Positions 1 to 7,967 of a DNA stretch of 64,000 nt are shown here, piece by piece. A program made the position numbers and the translations under genes. The notes under the pieces are model-generated. The model was not told where the DNA came from. It saw only the letters and a program-made list of their open reading frames with translations, and made no database searches. Numbering within the stretch: the stretch's first letter is position 1; the number at the start of each line of letters is the position of its first letter. The stretch lies in contig CBIHOF010000005.1 in NCBI GenBank assembly GCA_966211955.1, positions 124,001-188,000 on the forward strand, given 5' to 3'. The stretch is from Albitalea sp966211955. GTDB lineage: Bacteria > Pseudomonadota > Gammaproteobacteria > Burkholderiales > Burkholderiaceae_C.

Positions 1-182
1 ACGATGTCGCCGTCCTGCTCGATGCGCACGCGGTGCGTCTGCATCAGCGCCTCGTGCGTCGTCCAGCTCTGCCCAGCCCAGCGCACGTACTGGCGGTCGT
101 CGTTGCAGATGGCGCAAAGGGCCGGCGGCTCGACGCTGTCTTCGTGCTGCGTGCCGCAGGCCTGGCAGATGAACTTGGGCAT
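1..182 (-). CDS. MBL-fold hydrolase with rubredoxin-like N-terminus, partial
   Basis: Partial gene running off the left edge; only the first 60 codons are visible. The ATG (complement of 180-182) follows a good ribosome-binding site (GGAGG). The protein opens with a short zinc-ribbon/rubredoxin-like segment containing paired cysteines (CQACGTQHED and CAIC). From memory this resembles the N-terminus of a family of MBL-fold metallohydrolases in Burkholderiales, but the catalytic HxHxDH part lies outside the window, so the family call is inference. It is divergent from the MocR regulator at 272 and shares its upstream region, so it may be a target of that regulator. Confidence 0.6.
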   Translation of the reverse strand, partial: MPKFICQACGTQHEDSVEPPALCAICNDDRQYVRWAGQSWTTHEALMQTHRVRIEQDGDI

Positions 183-271
183 GGTGGTCCTCCGATGGAA
201 AGCAGTTCAAGTATGCGGATGCATCTGGACTGGCAAAAGGTCCAAAATCCGTCATTTCTACGGGTCCAAGC
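183..271. promoter_or_regulatory. Divergent promoter region with TGGAC/GTCCA repeats
   Basis: This 89-bp region lies between two divergent genes. It holds an inverted repeat TGGAC (226-230) / GTCCA (240-244) and a third GTCCA copy at about 263-267. MocR regulators usually bind repeated half-sites beside their own gene, so this is a candidate operator. No convincing -35/-10 pair was identified. Confidence 0.35.
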
Positions 272-1714
272 ATGCAGCTCGACATCGACCTTCCGCCTGC
301 AGGCAGCCGCCAGCGCATGGCGTCGCTGCACCAGCAGCTGAGAACCGCCATCCTCGAAGGCCGGCTCGCGCCCGGCACCCGCCTGCCCACGACGCGCGAG
401 CTCGCGCAGACGCTTGCGGTGTCGCGCAACACGGCAGTGAGCGTCTACGAGCGCCTGATGAGCGAGGGCTACATCGAATCGCGGCAGCGGCTGGGCTGCT
501 TCGTCGGTTCACTCGTACCAGGACGCAGCAAGACCGCCGCGCCCACAGCACGAAGCCCCAAGCGCGGCTCGCTGCCCGATGCATGGCGCGGTATTCGCGC
601 ATGGTCCGAAGAGCCGCTGCTTCCCGGTCCTCGCCATGATTTCCGAGTCGGCCTGCCAGACCACTCGCAGCTTCCGTGGGACACATGGCGCCGCCTCGCC
701 AATCGCGCGCAGCGCGAGTTCGCGCGATCGCCCAAGGCCTACACCGACCCGCGCGGCGACCCGGCCTTGCGCGAGGCCATTGCCGGCCACGTGTCCTTCT
801 CGCGCGCCGTGGCCTGCACCGCGGACGACGTGATCGTCACCTCCGGCGCGCGGCATGCGCTGGCCCTGCTCGCCGATGCCCTGGTCACACCGGGCCGCAC
901 GTTGGTGGCGGTGGAGGACCCGGGCTACTCCGCCGTACGCATGTCGATGGCGTTGCGAGGCGCGCTCGTTCAACCCCTTGCACTGGACGACGAAGGCCTG
1001 CGCGTGGACAAGCTCCCACCGCGCACCGGCGTCATCTGCGTCACGCCGTCTCACCAGTTCCCTGTCGGCATGCCCATGTCCTTGAACCGCCGGGCCCAGC
1101 TGCTCGACTTCGCGCGGCGGCAGGGCGCGGTCGTCATCGAGGACGACTACGACGCGGAGTTCCGCTACGGCGCGCGGCCGCTGGATGCGCTGCACTCGCT
1201 GGACGACCGCGGCGTTGTCTTCTACGTCGGCACGTTCTCGAAGGTGCTCTTTCCGGCCCTGCGCGTGGGCTTCATCGTGGCGCCGGCCTGGGCACGTGAG
1301 CGCCTGTGCGCCTTGCTGCATGCGACGCACGGCGCGCCGCCCCTGCTGACGCAGTTCGCGCTCGCGTCCTTCATTCGCGAAGGCCACCTCGCACGGCATG
1401 TGCGCCGCATGACGCGCATCTACGGCCGACGGCGCGAGCTGCTGCTGGAGGCGATGGCGCGGCACGCGGGCACGATCTTGAAGCCCGTTGATTCAACAGC
1501 GGGCCTGCATGTGAGTGCGCTGCTGCCGAAGTCCATCGATGCGCGGCGAGTCGTCGAAGCCGCCGCGGGCGAAGGCTTGGCCATGCAGGCGCTTCACGCC
1601 GGCAAGGGCCGCGTGTCCTGCAACGGCATCGCCTTCGGCCTCGGGCTCGCTCGCGACGACCGCATCGATGCCGGCATGCGGCTGCTCGCCTCGCTGCTGC
1701 GCTCGCACGCCTGA
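272..1714 (+). CDS. MocR-family PLP-dependent transcriptional regulator
   Basis: A 480-aa protein with the MocR architecture. An N-terminal GntR-type winged helix (about residues 10-80, including TTRELAQTLAVSRNTAVSVYERL) is followed by a class I/II aminotransferase-like domain. The PLP-binding lysine is in FSKVLFPALRVGF (Lys324), and the aspartate motif IEDDYDAEFRY is intact. Members such as PdxR, GabR and TauR bind PLP or an external aldimine and control nearby vitamin B6, amine or amino-acid genes. The length is typical. It is divergent from the partial MBL gene and convergent with the next gene, whose stop lies only 5 bp away. The ligand cannot be read from the sequence. Confidence 0.9.
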   Translation: MQLDIDLPPAGSRQRMASLHQQLRTAILEGRLAPGTRLPTTRELAQTLAVSRNTAVSVYERLMSEGYIESRQRLGCFVGSLVPGRSKTAAPTARSPKRGSLPDAWRGIRAWSEEPLLPGPRHDFRVGLPDHSQLPWDTWRRLANRAQREFARSPKAYTDPRGDPALREAIAGHVSFSRAVACTADDVIVTSGARHALALLADALVTPGRTLVAVEDPGYSAVRMSMALRGALVQPLALDDEGLRVDKLPPRTGVICVTPSHQFPVGMPMSLNRRAQLLDFARRQGAVVIEDDYDAEFRYGARPLDALHSLDDRGVVFYVGTFSKVLFPALRVGFIVAPAWARERLCALLHATHGAPPLLTQFALASFIREGHLARHVRRMTRIYGRRRELLLEAMARHAGTILKPVDSTAGLHVSALLPKSIDARRVVEAAAGEGLAMQALHAGKGRVSCNGIAFGLGLARDDRIDAGMRLLASLLRSHA

Positions 1715-1719
1715 CTGGC

Positions 1720-3405
1720 TCATGCCGTCGTCGCCACCCCCGACAGGAACCGGTGGATCTGCGCCACCGCGGCTGCGCCTTCTCCGATGGCGCCGCCCAC
1801 GCGCTTGACCGAGCCTGAGCGCACGTCGCCCACCGCGAACACGCCCGGGATGCTGGTCTCCAGCGGCGCGCGCTTCGCACCATCGTCGGCGACGTCCAAG
1901 GCATTGCCGGTCTTCACGAAACCATGCGTGTCAACAACCACCGTGCAGCCTTCCAGCCAGCGCGTCTCCGGCTCCGCACCAACGAAGAGGAACACGTTGC
2001 GCAAAGGCTTGTCCTCCTCGATGCCGGCACGGTGGTCGCGCCACGTCACGCCGTCCAGGCCGTGTGCCGCGTCGCCATGGAACTTCGTGATCTCGGTCTG
2101 CGGGCGCAGCTCGATGTTCGATGTCGCATCGATGCGGTCAATGAGGTAGCGCGACATGCTCGCCGCCAGGCTGGGCCCGCGCACCAGCATGTGGACCTTG
2201 GCCGCGTGCTGCGACAGGAACACCGCCGCCTGGCCCGCGGAGTTGCCGCCACCCACCAGCGCCACCTCGGTCTTGGCGCACATCGTGGCCTCAAGCGCGG
2301 ACGCCCAGTACCAGATGCCGCGTCCTTCGAACTCGCCCAGGCGCGGCACGCCGGGCCGGCGGTAGCGGGCCCCGCTCGCAATCACCACGGTGCGCGCACG
2401 CAGCCGCCGTCCATCGGCCAGACGCAGCGTCAGCTCCTGGTCCGGCCCCAAGCGCCCGCAGTCCAGCGATTGCACCTCGGCGGGAATCAGCATCTCCGCA
2501 CCGAACTTCTGCGCCTGCACATACGCGCGGCCGGCCAGCGCCTGGCCCGAGATGCCCGTCGGAAACCCCAGGTAGTTCTCGATGCGCGCGCTGGCCCCGG
2601 CCTGGCCGCCGTAGGCGCGGCAATCGAGCACGACCACGCGCAGGCCCTCGGAGGCGGCGTACACCGCAGTGGACAGGCCAGCAGGCCCCGCGCCCACCAC
2701 CGCCACGTCGAAGAGTTCGTCGTGGTCCACCGTGTCGACCATGCCGATGCAGCGCGCCAGTGCCGTCTCGGTCGGGTTGACGAGCACTGCGCCGTCGGGG
2801 CACACCGCGAGCGCCTCGCCCGCCGGCACGCCGTACTGCTCCATCAATGCCGCCGCACCGGCGTCCTGGCCTGCATCCACCACGTGGTAGGGCTCCCCAT
2901 TGCGACGAAGGAAGTTCTGCAAGCGCAGCAAGGCTGCCGAACTGGGTTCGCCGATGAGCACCGGTCCGCTCGCCCCTGCCTCGATGAGCGCCACGCGCCG
3001 CAGGATGAGCGCACGCACCAGCCGCTCGCCGAGGTCGGCCTCCGCGATGATGAGTGCGCGCAACTGTCCGGGGCTCAGCAGCAGCACCTCCACGTCGTCC
3101 TGCGCGATGCCGTCGACCAGTGCGGGCTTGCCCGACAGCGAGCCCACCTCGCCCATGAAATGGCCGCGACTGTGCTGCACGATGGGCGTGACATGGCCCA
3201 TGCCATCACGCTGGCTCACGGCGATCACGCCCTTGAGCACGACGAACATGCCGGGCGCGGGCTCGCCGGCGGTGATGAGGCGCGTGCCGGCCGGATGCGC
3301 CTGTTCGGTGCCGAAGCGGCGCATGCGCGCCATCTCGGCATCGCTGAGCACGGGGAACATCTGGTGCCGGCGAGACAGGAGCTCGCTGGGTGCGTCGTCG
3401 GCCAT
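1720..3405 (-). CDS. cNMP-binding-domain / thioredoxin-reductase-like FAD oxidoreductase
   Basis: A 561-aa fusion. Residues 15-140 form a cyclic-nucleotide-binding-like beta-roll (GEVGSLSG, about 85-92). Residues 145-225 look like a degenerate thioredoxin/glutaredoxin-fold segment. From about 230 there is a thioredoxin-reductase-like FAD/NAD(P)H module with VVGAGPAGL (about 237-243) and a second nucleotide-binding loop VGGGNSAGQAA. The redox CxxC of true thioredoxin reductases is absent: the equivalent stretch reads WASALEATMC with one cysteine. The arginine that contacts the cAMP phosphate is also not visible. It is therefore unlikely to be a standard thioredoxin reductase or a cAMP sensor; a flavoprotein disulfide or NAD(P)H-dependent role is possible. 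The start at MADDAPSELL was chosen because the upstream in-frame extension is low-complexity antisense of another gene. Confidence 0.8.
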   Translation of the reverse strand: MADDAPSELLSRRHQMFPVLSDAEMARMRRFGTEQAHPAGTRLITAGEPAPGMFVVLKGVIAVSQRDGMGHVTPIVQHSRGHFMGEVGSLSGKPALVDGIAQDDVEVLLLSPGQLRALIIAEADLGERLVRALILRRVALIEAGASGPVLIGEPSSAALLRLQNFLRRNGEPYHVVDAGQDAGAAALMEQYGVPAGEALAVCPDGAVLVNPTETALARCIGMVDTVDHDELFDVAVVGAGPAGLSTAVYAASEGLRVVVLDCRAYGGQAGASARIENYLGFPTGISGQALAGRAYVQAQKFGAEMLIPAEVQSLDCGRLGPDQELTLRLADGRRLRARTVVIASGARYRRPGVPRLGEFEGRGIWYWASALEATMCAKTEVALVGGGNSAGQAAVFLSQHAAKVHMLVRGPSLAASMSRYLIDRIDATSNIELRPQTEITKFHGDAAHGLDGVTWRDHRAGIEEDKPLRNVFLFVGAEPETRWLEGCTVVVDTHGFVKTGNALDVADDGAKRAPLETSIPGVFAVGDVRSGSVKRVGGAIGEGAAAVAQIHRFLSGVATTA

Positions 3406-3576
3406 GGCAAATCCTGGGCGGGGGAGAGGTGCGTCGATTAGACGCCAAGCTAGGGGTGGCGAGCGGGCGGCGCGCAGCCTACCCTGCTGTTGCGCTGGGT
3501 CTTGGCGCTCGGCACGGCAGGCATCGCGAGCAGGCGACGCGCTGATGAAATCGCTCGACATCCACGAAAGGCCACC

Positions 3577-4533
3577 ATGCAGACACTGCGCACGCTTGTG
3601 ATGGGTTGCCTCGCCGCTGCCTGCATGGGCCCATCGTTCGCCACCGACCTGCCCACCGTCGGCGGTGGTGGTGGTGGCGCCTTCCGAACAGCCTGCGGGC
3701 CGCATGGTTTTCTGTCCGGCATCCGCGGCCGCACCGGCGACTGGATCGATGCGGTCGAAGCGATGTGCGTTCGCTACGACGCCCAGAGCCAGTCGGCGGG
3801 CCCATCGTTCGCGCTCGGCGATGTCTACGGCGGCAACGGCGGCGGCGGCCGCGCGTCCATCTGCCCGCAGGGCATGGCGGTGCGCGGCTGGGAAATCGCG
3901 AGCCTGGACAACGGCGGGCAGGTGCTCGTGCAGTACATCCGCCCCAGCTGCCAGCCCTTGCCGATTCGCGGCAGTGCGCCCTCGACGGTCGGTGCATTCT
4001 TCGGCGGCAATGGCGCCACCGATGGCTCGCGCACGCGTGTCTACAGCTGCCCCGAGGGCCAGCTGGCCGTCGGCATGCATGGTGCGTCGGGCGCATACGT
4101 CGACCGCGTGGGCCTGATTTGCCGCGAGGCGCCTTTCATCCTCGGCCGCCCGACGCCGGCGCCCGCGCCGCCCCCGACGAAGACCACCAGCGGGCCGGCG
4201 CAGGTGATCGTGGGCCGGACGCCGGCTCACCCCCGCGTGACGCCCACGGACACCGTGCCCGCGAACGGCGTGCCTGTGCGCGCGGGCCGCACCTACAACT
4301 CGCCGATGATCGTCGCCGGCAACGGCGAGACCGTCATGCTCGACTTCTGTCGCGAGTGGGGTGCCAACTGCGGCAAGCCCGCCGCCGACGCCTTCTGCCG
4401 CTCGAAGGGCCACGCCGATGCCGGCCAGTTCCAGATGAGCGAGGACATCGGCCACACGGCCATCATCAGCAGCGGCGCCATCTGCAACGCGCCGAGCTGC
4501 GATGGCTTCGTGAAGATCGAGTGCAATCCGTGA
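3577..4533 (+). CDS. Secreted protein with VMO-I/jacalin-like repeats
   Basis: A 318-aa protein with a clear Sec signal peptide (about residues 1-22, hydrophobic core LVMGCLAAACMG, cleavage near SFA). The mature N-terminal half contains two glycine-rich repeats: one carries FLSGIRGRTGDWIDAV and the other VGMHGASGAYVDRVG. Each ends near a cysteine, and the pattern resembles beta-prism (vitelline-membrane/jacalin-like) folds. A Pro/Thr linker (about residues 200-250) leads to a cysteine-rich C-terminal domain. Function is unknown; binding of carbohydrate or surface is a guess from the fold. It is transcribed with the esterase gene downstream (100-bp gap). The start was placed at the signal-peptide ATG rather than an upstream in-frame GTG/ATG. 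Confidence 0.7.
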   Translation: MQTLRTLVMGCLAAACMGPSFATDLPTVGGGGGGAFRTACGPHGFLSGIRGRTGDWIDAVEAMCVRYDAQSQSAGPSFALGDVYGGNGGGGRASICPQGMAVRGWEIASLDNGGQVLVQYIRPSCQPLPIRGSAPSTVGAFFGGNGATDGSRTRVYSCPEGQLAVGMHGASGAYVDRVGLICREAPFILGRPTPAPAPPPTKTTSGPAQVIVGRTPAHPRVTPTDTVPANGVPVRAGRTYNSPMIVAGNGETVMLDFCREWGANCGKPAADAFCRSKGHADAGQFQMSEDIGHTAIISSGAICNAPSCDGFVKIECNP

Positions 4534-4633
4534 TGCATGAAGCGTGACGCGAGAGGCGTGCGGATAAAACCGGGCAGCGTCCGACACCCCTGTCAAGCGC
4601 AGGGTGCACGGGGCCATCCGCAGAATCCGCGGC

Positions 4634-5695
4634 ATGGTCAAGCGAACCGCCGCCTCAATCTGGGCAAAGTCTTTCCAACGCAGCTTCTCGGCGATGAGCC
4701 GCCACGCGGTGCGCCACGGCTCGGGCGTGATGCGCGAGGCGCTCAAGCCCGCCATCGACCGCCGCAAGCCGCCGCCCGGCGCGGGCGACTGGATCGCGGG
4801 GGTGGCCGTCGGCACCACCGGCGCGCGCCGCTACCGCCTCTACCGGCCGCCCGGCGTGAAGATCGGCGAGCCCTTGCCGCTGATGGTGATGCTGCATGGC
4901 TGCGGACAAGACGCGAAGAGCTTCGCGTCGAGCACGCGCATGAACCGCATCGCGGCACGTGAACGCTTTCTCGTGCTCTACCCCGAGCAAGACCGCCTGG
5001 CCAATCCGCAAGGCTGCTGGAACTGGTTCGACACCAGCTCCGGCCGCGCCTACGGCGAAGCGGCGCTGATCATGAAGGCCATCGACCAGGCCTGCCTCTT
5101 CTACCCGGTGGACCGCGCGCGCATCGCGTTGGCGGGGTTGTCGGCTGGTGCGAGCATGGCCGCGCTGCTCGTCACGCGCCATCCCGAACGCTTCAAGGCA
5201 GTGGTGATGCACTCCGGCATTCCGCCCGGCACGGCACATTCGGGCGTGTCTGCCATCGGCGCCATGCATGGGCATCGATCGACAAAGCCGCTTCCCGCGG
5301 CCACGCTCTCCGCCCCCGCCGCGTGGCCGCCGCTGATGGCGATTCACGGCGGGCTGGACCGCGTGGTGTCGTCGAACAACGCGCACGCCGCGGTGCAATC
5401 GTGGGCCGATGCAACCGGCGCGCGTTCGAGTGCCAAGCGCAGCGTGCAGCGTGGCAAGCGCCATGCGATGAGCATCACTGACTACAAGCGTCGCGGCACG
5501 CTGGTGGCCACGCTGGTCGAGGTGGCACAGCTGGGCCACGCCTGGAGTGGCGGCGCGGCGAGCGAGCCTTTCAGCGACGCACGCGGACCGGATGCATCGC
5601 GCATGGCGTGGGCGTTTGCTGCGAAGCAGTTCGCGCAGTCCACTCGTGCCTCCACGGCGATGCGCGGCTCGCCGAAGATCGCATCCAGCCGATGA
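4634..5695 (+). CDS. PHB-depolymerase-family esterase (LpqC-like)
   Basis: A 353-aa alpha/beta-hydrolase of the family that includes poly(3-hydroxybutyrate) depolymerases, feruloyl esterases and LpqC. Visible motifs are the oxyanion-hole segment MLHGCGQDAKSF, the family signature NWFDTSSGRAYGE and the nucleophile elbow GLSAGA with Ser170. Late in the protein, HAWSG supplies the probable catalytic histidine. No signal peptide is obvious, so secretion is uncertain; an N-terminal region with Arg and hydrophobic residues (MVKRTAASIWAKSFQ) could be atypical. The first in-frame ATG at 4604 is possible, but 4634 is preferred because the sequence before it is unlike the family. The substrate is probably a short polyester or aromatic ester; PHB itself is not proven. 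Confidence 0.8.
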   Translation: MVKRTAASIWAKSFQRSFSAMSRHAVRHGSGVMREALKPAIDRRKPPPGAGDWIAGVAVGTTGARRYRLYRPPGVKIGEPLPLMVMLHGCGQDAKSFASSTRMNRIAARERFLVLYPEQDRLANPQGCWNWFDTSSGRAYGEAALIMKAIDQACLFYPVDRARIALAGLSAGASMAALLVTRHPERFKAVVMHSGIPPGTAHSGVSAIGAMHGHRSTKPLPAATLSAPAAWPPLMAIHGGLDRVVSSNNAHAAVQSWADATGARSSAKRSVQRGKRHAMSITDYKRRGTLVATLVEVAQLGHAWSGGAASEPFSDARGPDASRMAWAFAAKQFAQSTRASTAMRGSPKIASSR

Positions 5696-5751
5696 AGAAG
5701 CAGCCATGGCCATCCGCACACCATCACCCCGACTGAGAGACTGCATCGCAC

Positions 5752-6028
5752 GTGTTGGTGAACAACGCCTGGGGCGGGCACGAGAGCTTCGATGGTGTGT
5801 TCGATGCGCCCTTCTGGCAACACCCGCTGGCGCACGGGGACACGATGTTCGACCGCGGCGTGCGCAACCACCTGCTGGCGAGCCGCCATGCGGCGCCCTT
5901 GATGGTGGCGCCGCAGCGCGGGCTCATCGTCACCACCGCCTTCTGGGACCGCGGCCACTACCTGCGCGGAATACGGCTTGACCGACGTCGATGGTCGGCG
6001 CGTGCCTGCGTTTGAGATGAATGCCTGA
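5752..6028 (+). pseudogene. Decayed short-chain dehydrogenase (SDR) remnant
   Basis: From 5752 one frame reads VLVNNAWGGHESFDG and continues to GLIVTTAFWDRGHY. This matches the NNAG strand and central part of an SDR oxidoreductase. From 5972 another frame reads YGLTDVDGRRVPAFEMNA followed by TGA, a typical SDR C-terminus. The Rossmann N-terminus (TGxxxGxG) is missing. The YxxxK active-site block is also gone, removed by an internal deletion with frame change near 5965. It is therefore a non-functional fragment. It sits directly before the toxin-antitoxin module and marks a rearranged boundary. Confidence 0.75.
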
Positions 6029-6088
6029 GGGGTAATGTGCGGACGGGCGCGAGGTGTGAAAGGGGACCCAGGAATGCCGTCGAAAGAA

Positions 6089-6138
6089 AGTCCACATCGG
6101 GACAATGATTTGCAATAAATCTACGTATGGACTAGAGT
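6089..6138 (+). promoter_or_regulatory. Candidate operator/promoter of the toxin-antitoxin operon
   Basis: An inverted repeat AGTCCA (6089-6094) / TGGACT (6128-6133) lies just before the antitoxin gene. A possible -35 TTGCAA (6110-6115) is 17 bp from TAGAGT (6133-6138). That would leave almost no leader before the ATG at 6146, and no Shine-Dalgarno sequence is visible there. Leaderless expression or a downstream start is possible. Autorepression through an inverted repeat is usual for Xre-type antitoxins, so the repeat is a reasonable operator candidate. Confidence 0.35.
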
Positions 6139-6145
6139 TCACCCC

Positions 6146-6571
6146 ATGTGTGCCGCACGATTTGCCCCCGACAAGACGCCCGCCAAGCCCCCCGCGCTTG
6201 ATTCCGCCGCCACCGCCAGCGCCGGCTTGCGCACCTTCTTCAACATCACCCGCGCCTGGGGCCTGAACGCCACGGAGGAGCAGAAACTCCTGGGCGTGCA
6301 GCGCTCCACCCTCTACACCTGGCGCGGCGGCGACTTCCCCGCCCGGCTCGATGCCGACACGCTGGAGCGGCTGAGCTACGTCTTCGGCATCTACTCCGCC
6401 CTGCACGTGCTCTTCCCCGTGCCCGAACGCGCCGACGCCTGGGTGCGCAAGCCCAACGATGCGCCCCTCTTCGGTGGCGATTCGGCACTCGCCCGAATGC
6501 TCGGCGGCCACGTGGCCGATCTTTTCCAGGTGCGCCAATACCTCGACGCCGTTCGCGGCGGCGTGTCTTGA
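6146..6571 (+). CDS. Xre/MbcA/ParS-family antitoxin (DUF2384)
   Basis: A 141-aa antitoxin. The N-terminal 25 residues are Pro/Ala-rich. Residues 30-85 form a helix-turn-helix (GLNATEEQKLLGVQRSTLYTW), and the C-terminal toxin-binding domain is of the MbcA/ParS type (ALHVLFPVPERADAW and DAPLFGGDSAL). The family binds and neutralises RES-domain toxins and represses its own promoter. The stop codon overlaps the toxin start (TTGA, 6568-6571), which gives translational coupling in the usual antitoxin-first order. The pair lies at the left edge of the eCIS region on the opposite strand and may help to keep the region in the genome (inference). Confidence 0.9.
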   Translation: MCAARFAPDKTPAKPPALDSAATASAGLRTFFNITRAWGLNATEEQKLLGVQRSTLYTWRGGDFPARLDADTLERLSYVFGIYSALHVLFPVPERADAWVRKPNDAPLFGGDSALARMLGGHVADLFQVRQYLDAVRGGVS

Positions 6572-7263
6572 ATCCGAAGAACGTTCCGGTCGTCGAACTC
6601 GACTGGGGCGCCACCTACCGCCTCATCCCCAGCCGCTTCCCGCCCATCGGGCTGTTCGAGCGCGTGGCCGACCCGATCGACCTCGAAGCGGTCTACGCCA
6701 TCGAGGCGCTGACCAACCCGAGGCTGCGGCAGGAAGTGGGCGAGATCTCGCTCGTGCCGCCAGGCGAACGCATGAGCGGCCCGGGCAGCAGCGCGATCAT
6801 GGCCGCCTTCACCCACCTCAACCCGATGGGTTCGCGCTTCACCGACGGCAGCTACGGCGTGTACTACGCCGGCAAGACGCTGGAGACGGCCGTGCGCGAG
6901 GTGAGCTACCACCAGGCGCGCTTTCTCGCCGCCACGAAGGAGCCGCTGATCGAGATCGACCTGCGCTGCTACAAGGCGACGGTGAAGAAGCCGGTGCACG
7001 ACTTGCGCGGGCTGGGATCGAAGCTGCCCGGCGTGTACGACCCCGACCACTACGCGGCGGCGCAATCGCTGGGCGCGAAGCTGCGCGCGATGGACAGCTG
7101 GGGCGTGGCCTACGACAGCGTGCGCGACGAAGGCGGTGAATGCGTCGGGCTGTTCAAGCCGCTCGCGCTGAGCGCCGCGATGCAAGGCCAGCACGTGGCC
7201 TTGCAGTGGAACGGCGTGCAGATCGAGTCTTGGTACGTGAAGTCGGAGTTGCGCAGGCTCTAG
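6568..7263 (+). CDS. RES-domain toxin (NAD+ phosphorylase family)
   Basis: A 231-aa RES-family toxin. The conserved block is visible: an Arg in NPMGSRF (Arg90), the tyrosines in GSYGVYYAG (about 95-102), and the glutamates and Ser in TLETAVREVSYH (104-115). Characterised members (MbcT, RES of Pseudomonas putida) destroy cellular NAD+ by phosphorolysis and are counteracted by the Xre/MbcA partner encoded just upstream. The start is TTG (6568-6570) overlapping the antitoxin stop; the next in-frame ATG would remove the beginning of the domain. It converges with the GH19 gene, whose stop is 3 bp away. Confidence 0.9.
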   Translation: MNPKNVPVVELDWGATYRLIPSRFPPIGLFERVADPIDLEAVYAIEALTNPRLRQEVGEISLVPPGERMSGPGSSAIMAAFTHLNPMGSRFTDGSYGVYYAGKTLETAVREVSYHQARFLAATKEPLIEIDLRCYKATVKKPVHDLRGLGSKLPGVYDPDHYAAAQSLGAKLRAMDSWGVAYDSVRDEGGECVGLFKPLALSAAMQGQHVALQWNGVQIESWYVKSELRRL

Positions 7264-7265
7264 CG

Positions 7266-7955
7266 TCAATGCGGCCGGCCATGCCGCGCATGGTCCTCGC
7301 CGATCGCCTCATGCCCGCGCTCCAGCGGCCCAACCGGATGCGGCACCGCCCTTGCCGTCACTACCTCCGGAACTCCACGCGGCGTTGAGAAATCCGCTGC
7401 GATGAAGTTCTCGCCCAACACTTTCTTTGCCAGTTCGTAGTACTTTTGCCGATCAGCCAGGCCATTGGTGCCACCGTTGATGCGCTTCGTGATCGCGACG
7501 AAATCCTGCTTGTCGGCCAGCTCATTCAAGCCATTGCTCTTCCAGAACAGGCCCGCAGTCGCAAAGGCCCAGTCGGGTTGCGCCGCCAGCTCCGGGTTGT
7601 CGACCAGGTCCACGCCGAGCAGCTCGCCGTACTTGCGGTAGTTGAAGCGCCCGGTGATCTGGATCGGCCCGCGGCCCTTGAAGCGGCGCCCGTCGCCCGG
7701 CTCGGTGTTGCCCAGGCGCTTCGCCAGATCCGACGGCGGCTCGTAGCGCCGCTGCGCGTCGGTCGGCCCCCAGATCTCCTCCATGAACCTGAACTCGCCC
7801 GACTCGTGTGCAATCTGTGCGATGAAGGCCGCCGTGCGCAGCATGGTGTCGATGCCATCGGCGGCCATGGCCGCGTTCAGGTGCGGCAGGTAGAGCACGA
7901 CCTTGGCCGCGGGCAGATGGGTCATGACTTCTTGCAACTGGGTATCGGTGATCAT
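7266..7955 (-). CDS. GH19 chitinase/endolysin-like muramidase
   Basis: A 229-aa glycoside hydrolase family 19 protein. The catalytic segment AHESGEFRFMEEIWGP contains Glu51 and Glu60, the expected general acid and base. RFKGRGPIQITGRFNYRKYG is the family substrate-cleft motif. The arrangement resembles phage endolysins and bacterial GH19 lysozymes. There is no signal peptide. The last 30 residues look like an unstructured tail. It is the last gene of the eCIS operon, 12 bp after the 177-aa gene. Likely roles are peptidoglycan cleavage during delivery or lysis of the producer to release particles; the missing signal peptide fits either a particle-loaded cargo or a cytoplasmic lysin needing another exit route. 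Confidence 0.85.
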   Translation of the reverse strand: MITDTQLQEVMTHLPAAKVVLYLPHLNAAMAADGIDTMLRTAAFIAQIAHESGEFRFMEEIWGPTDAQRRYEPPSDLAKRLGNTEPGDGRRFKGRGPIQITGRFNYRKYGELLGVDLVDNPELAAQPDWAFATAGLFWKSNGLNELADKQDFVAITKRINGGTNGLADRQKYYELAKKVLGENFIAADFSTPRGVPEVVTARAVPHPVGPLERGHEAIGEDHARHGRPH

Positions 7956-7967
7956 CGCGTCCTCCGT

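Noticed and set aside
1720..4818. Longer version of the cNMP/reductase gene starting near 4818
   Set aside because: The extra 471 residues are antisense to the secreted protein gene and are Arg/Ala/His-rich noise.
5696..6145. Direct-repeat attachment sites pairing the left edge with 43045-43497
   Set aside because: No shared repeat was found by eye between the two edges.
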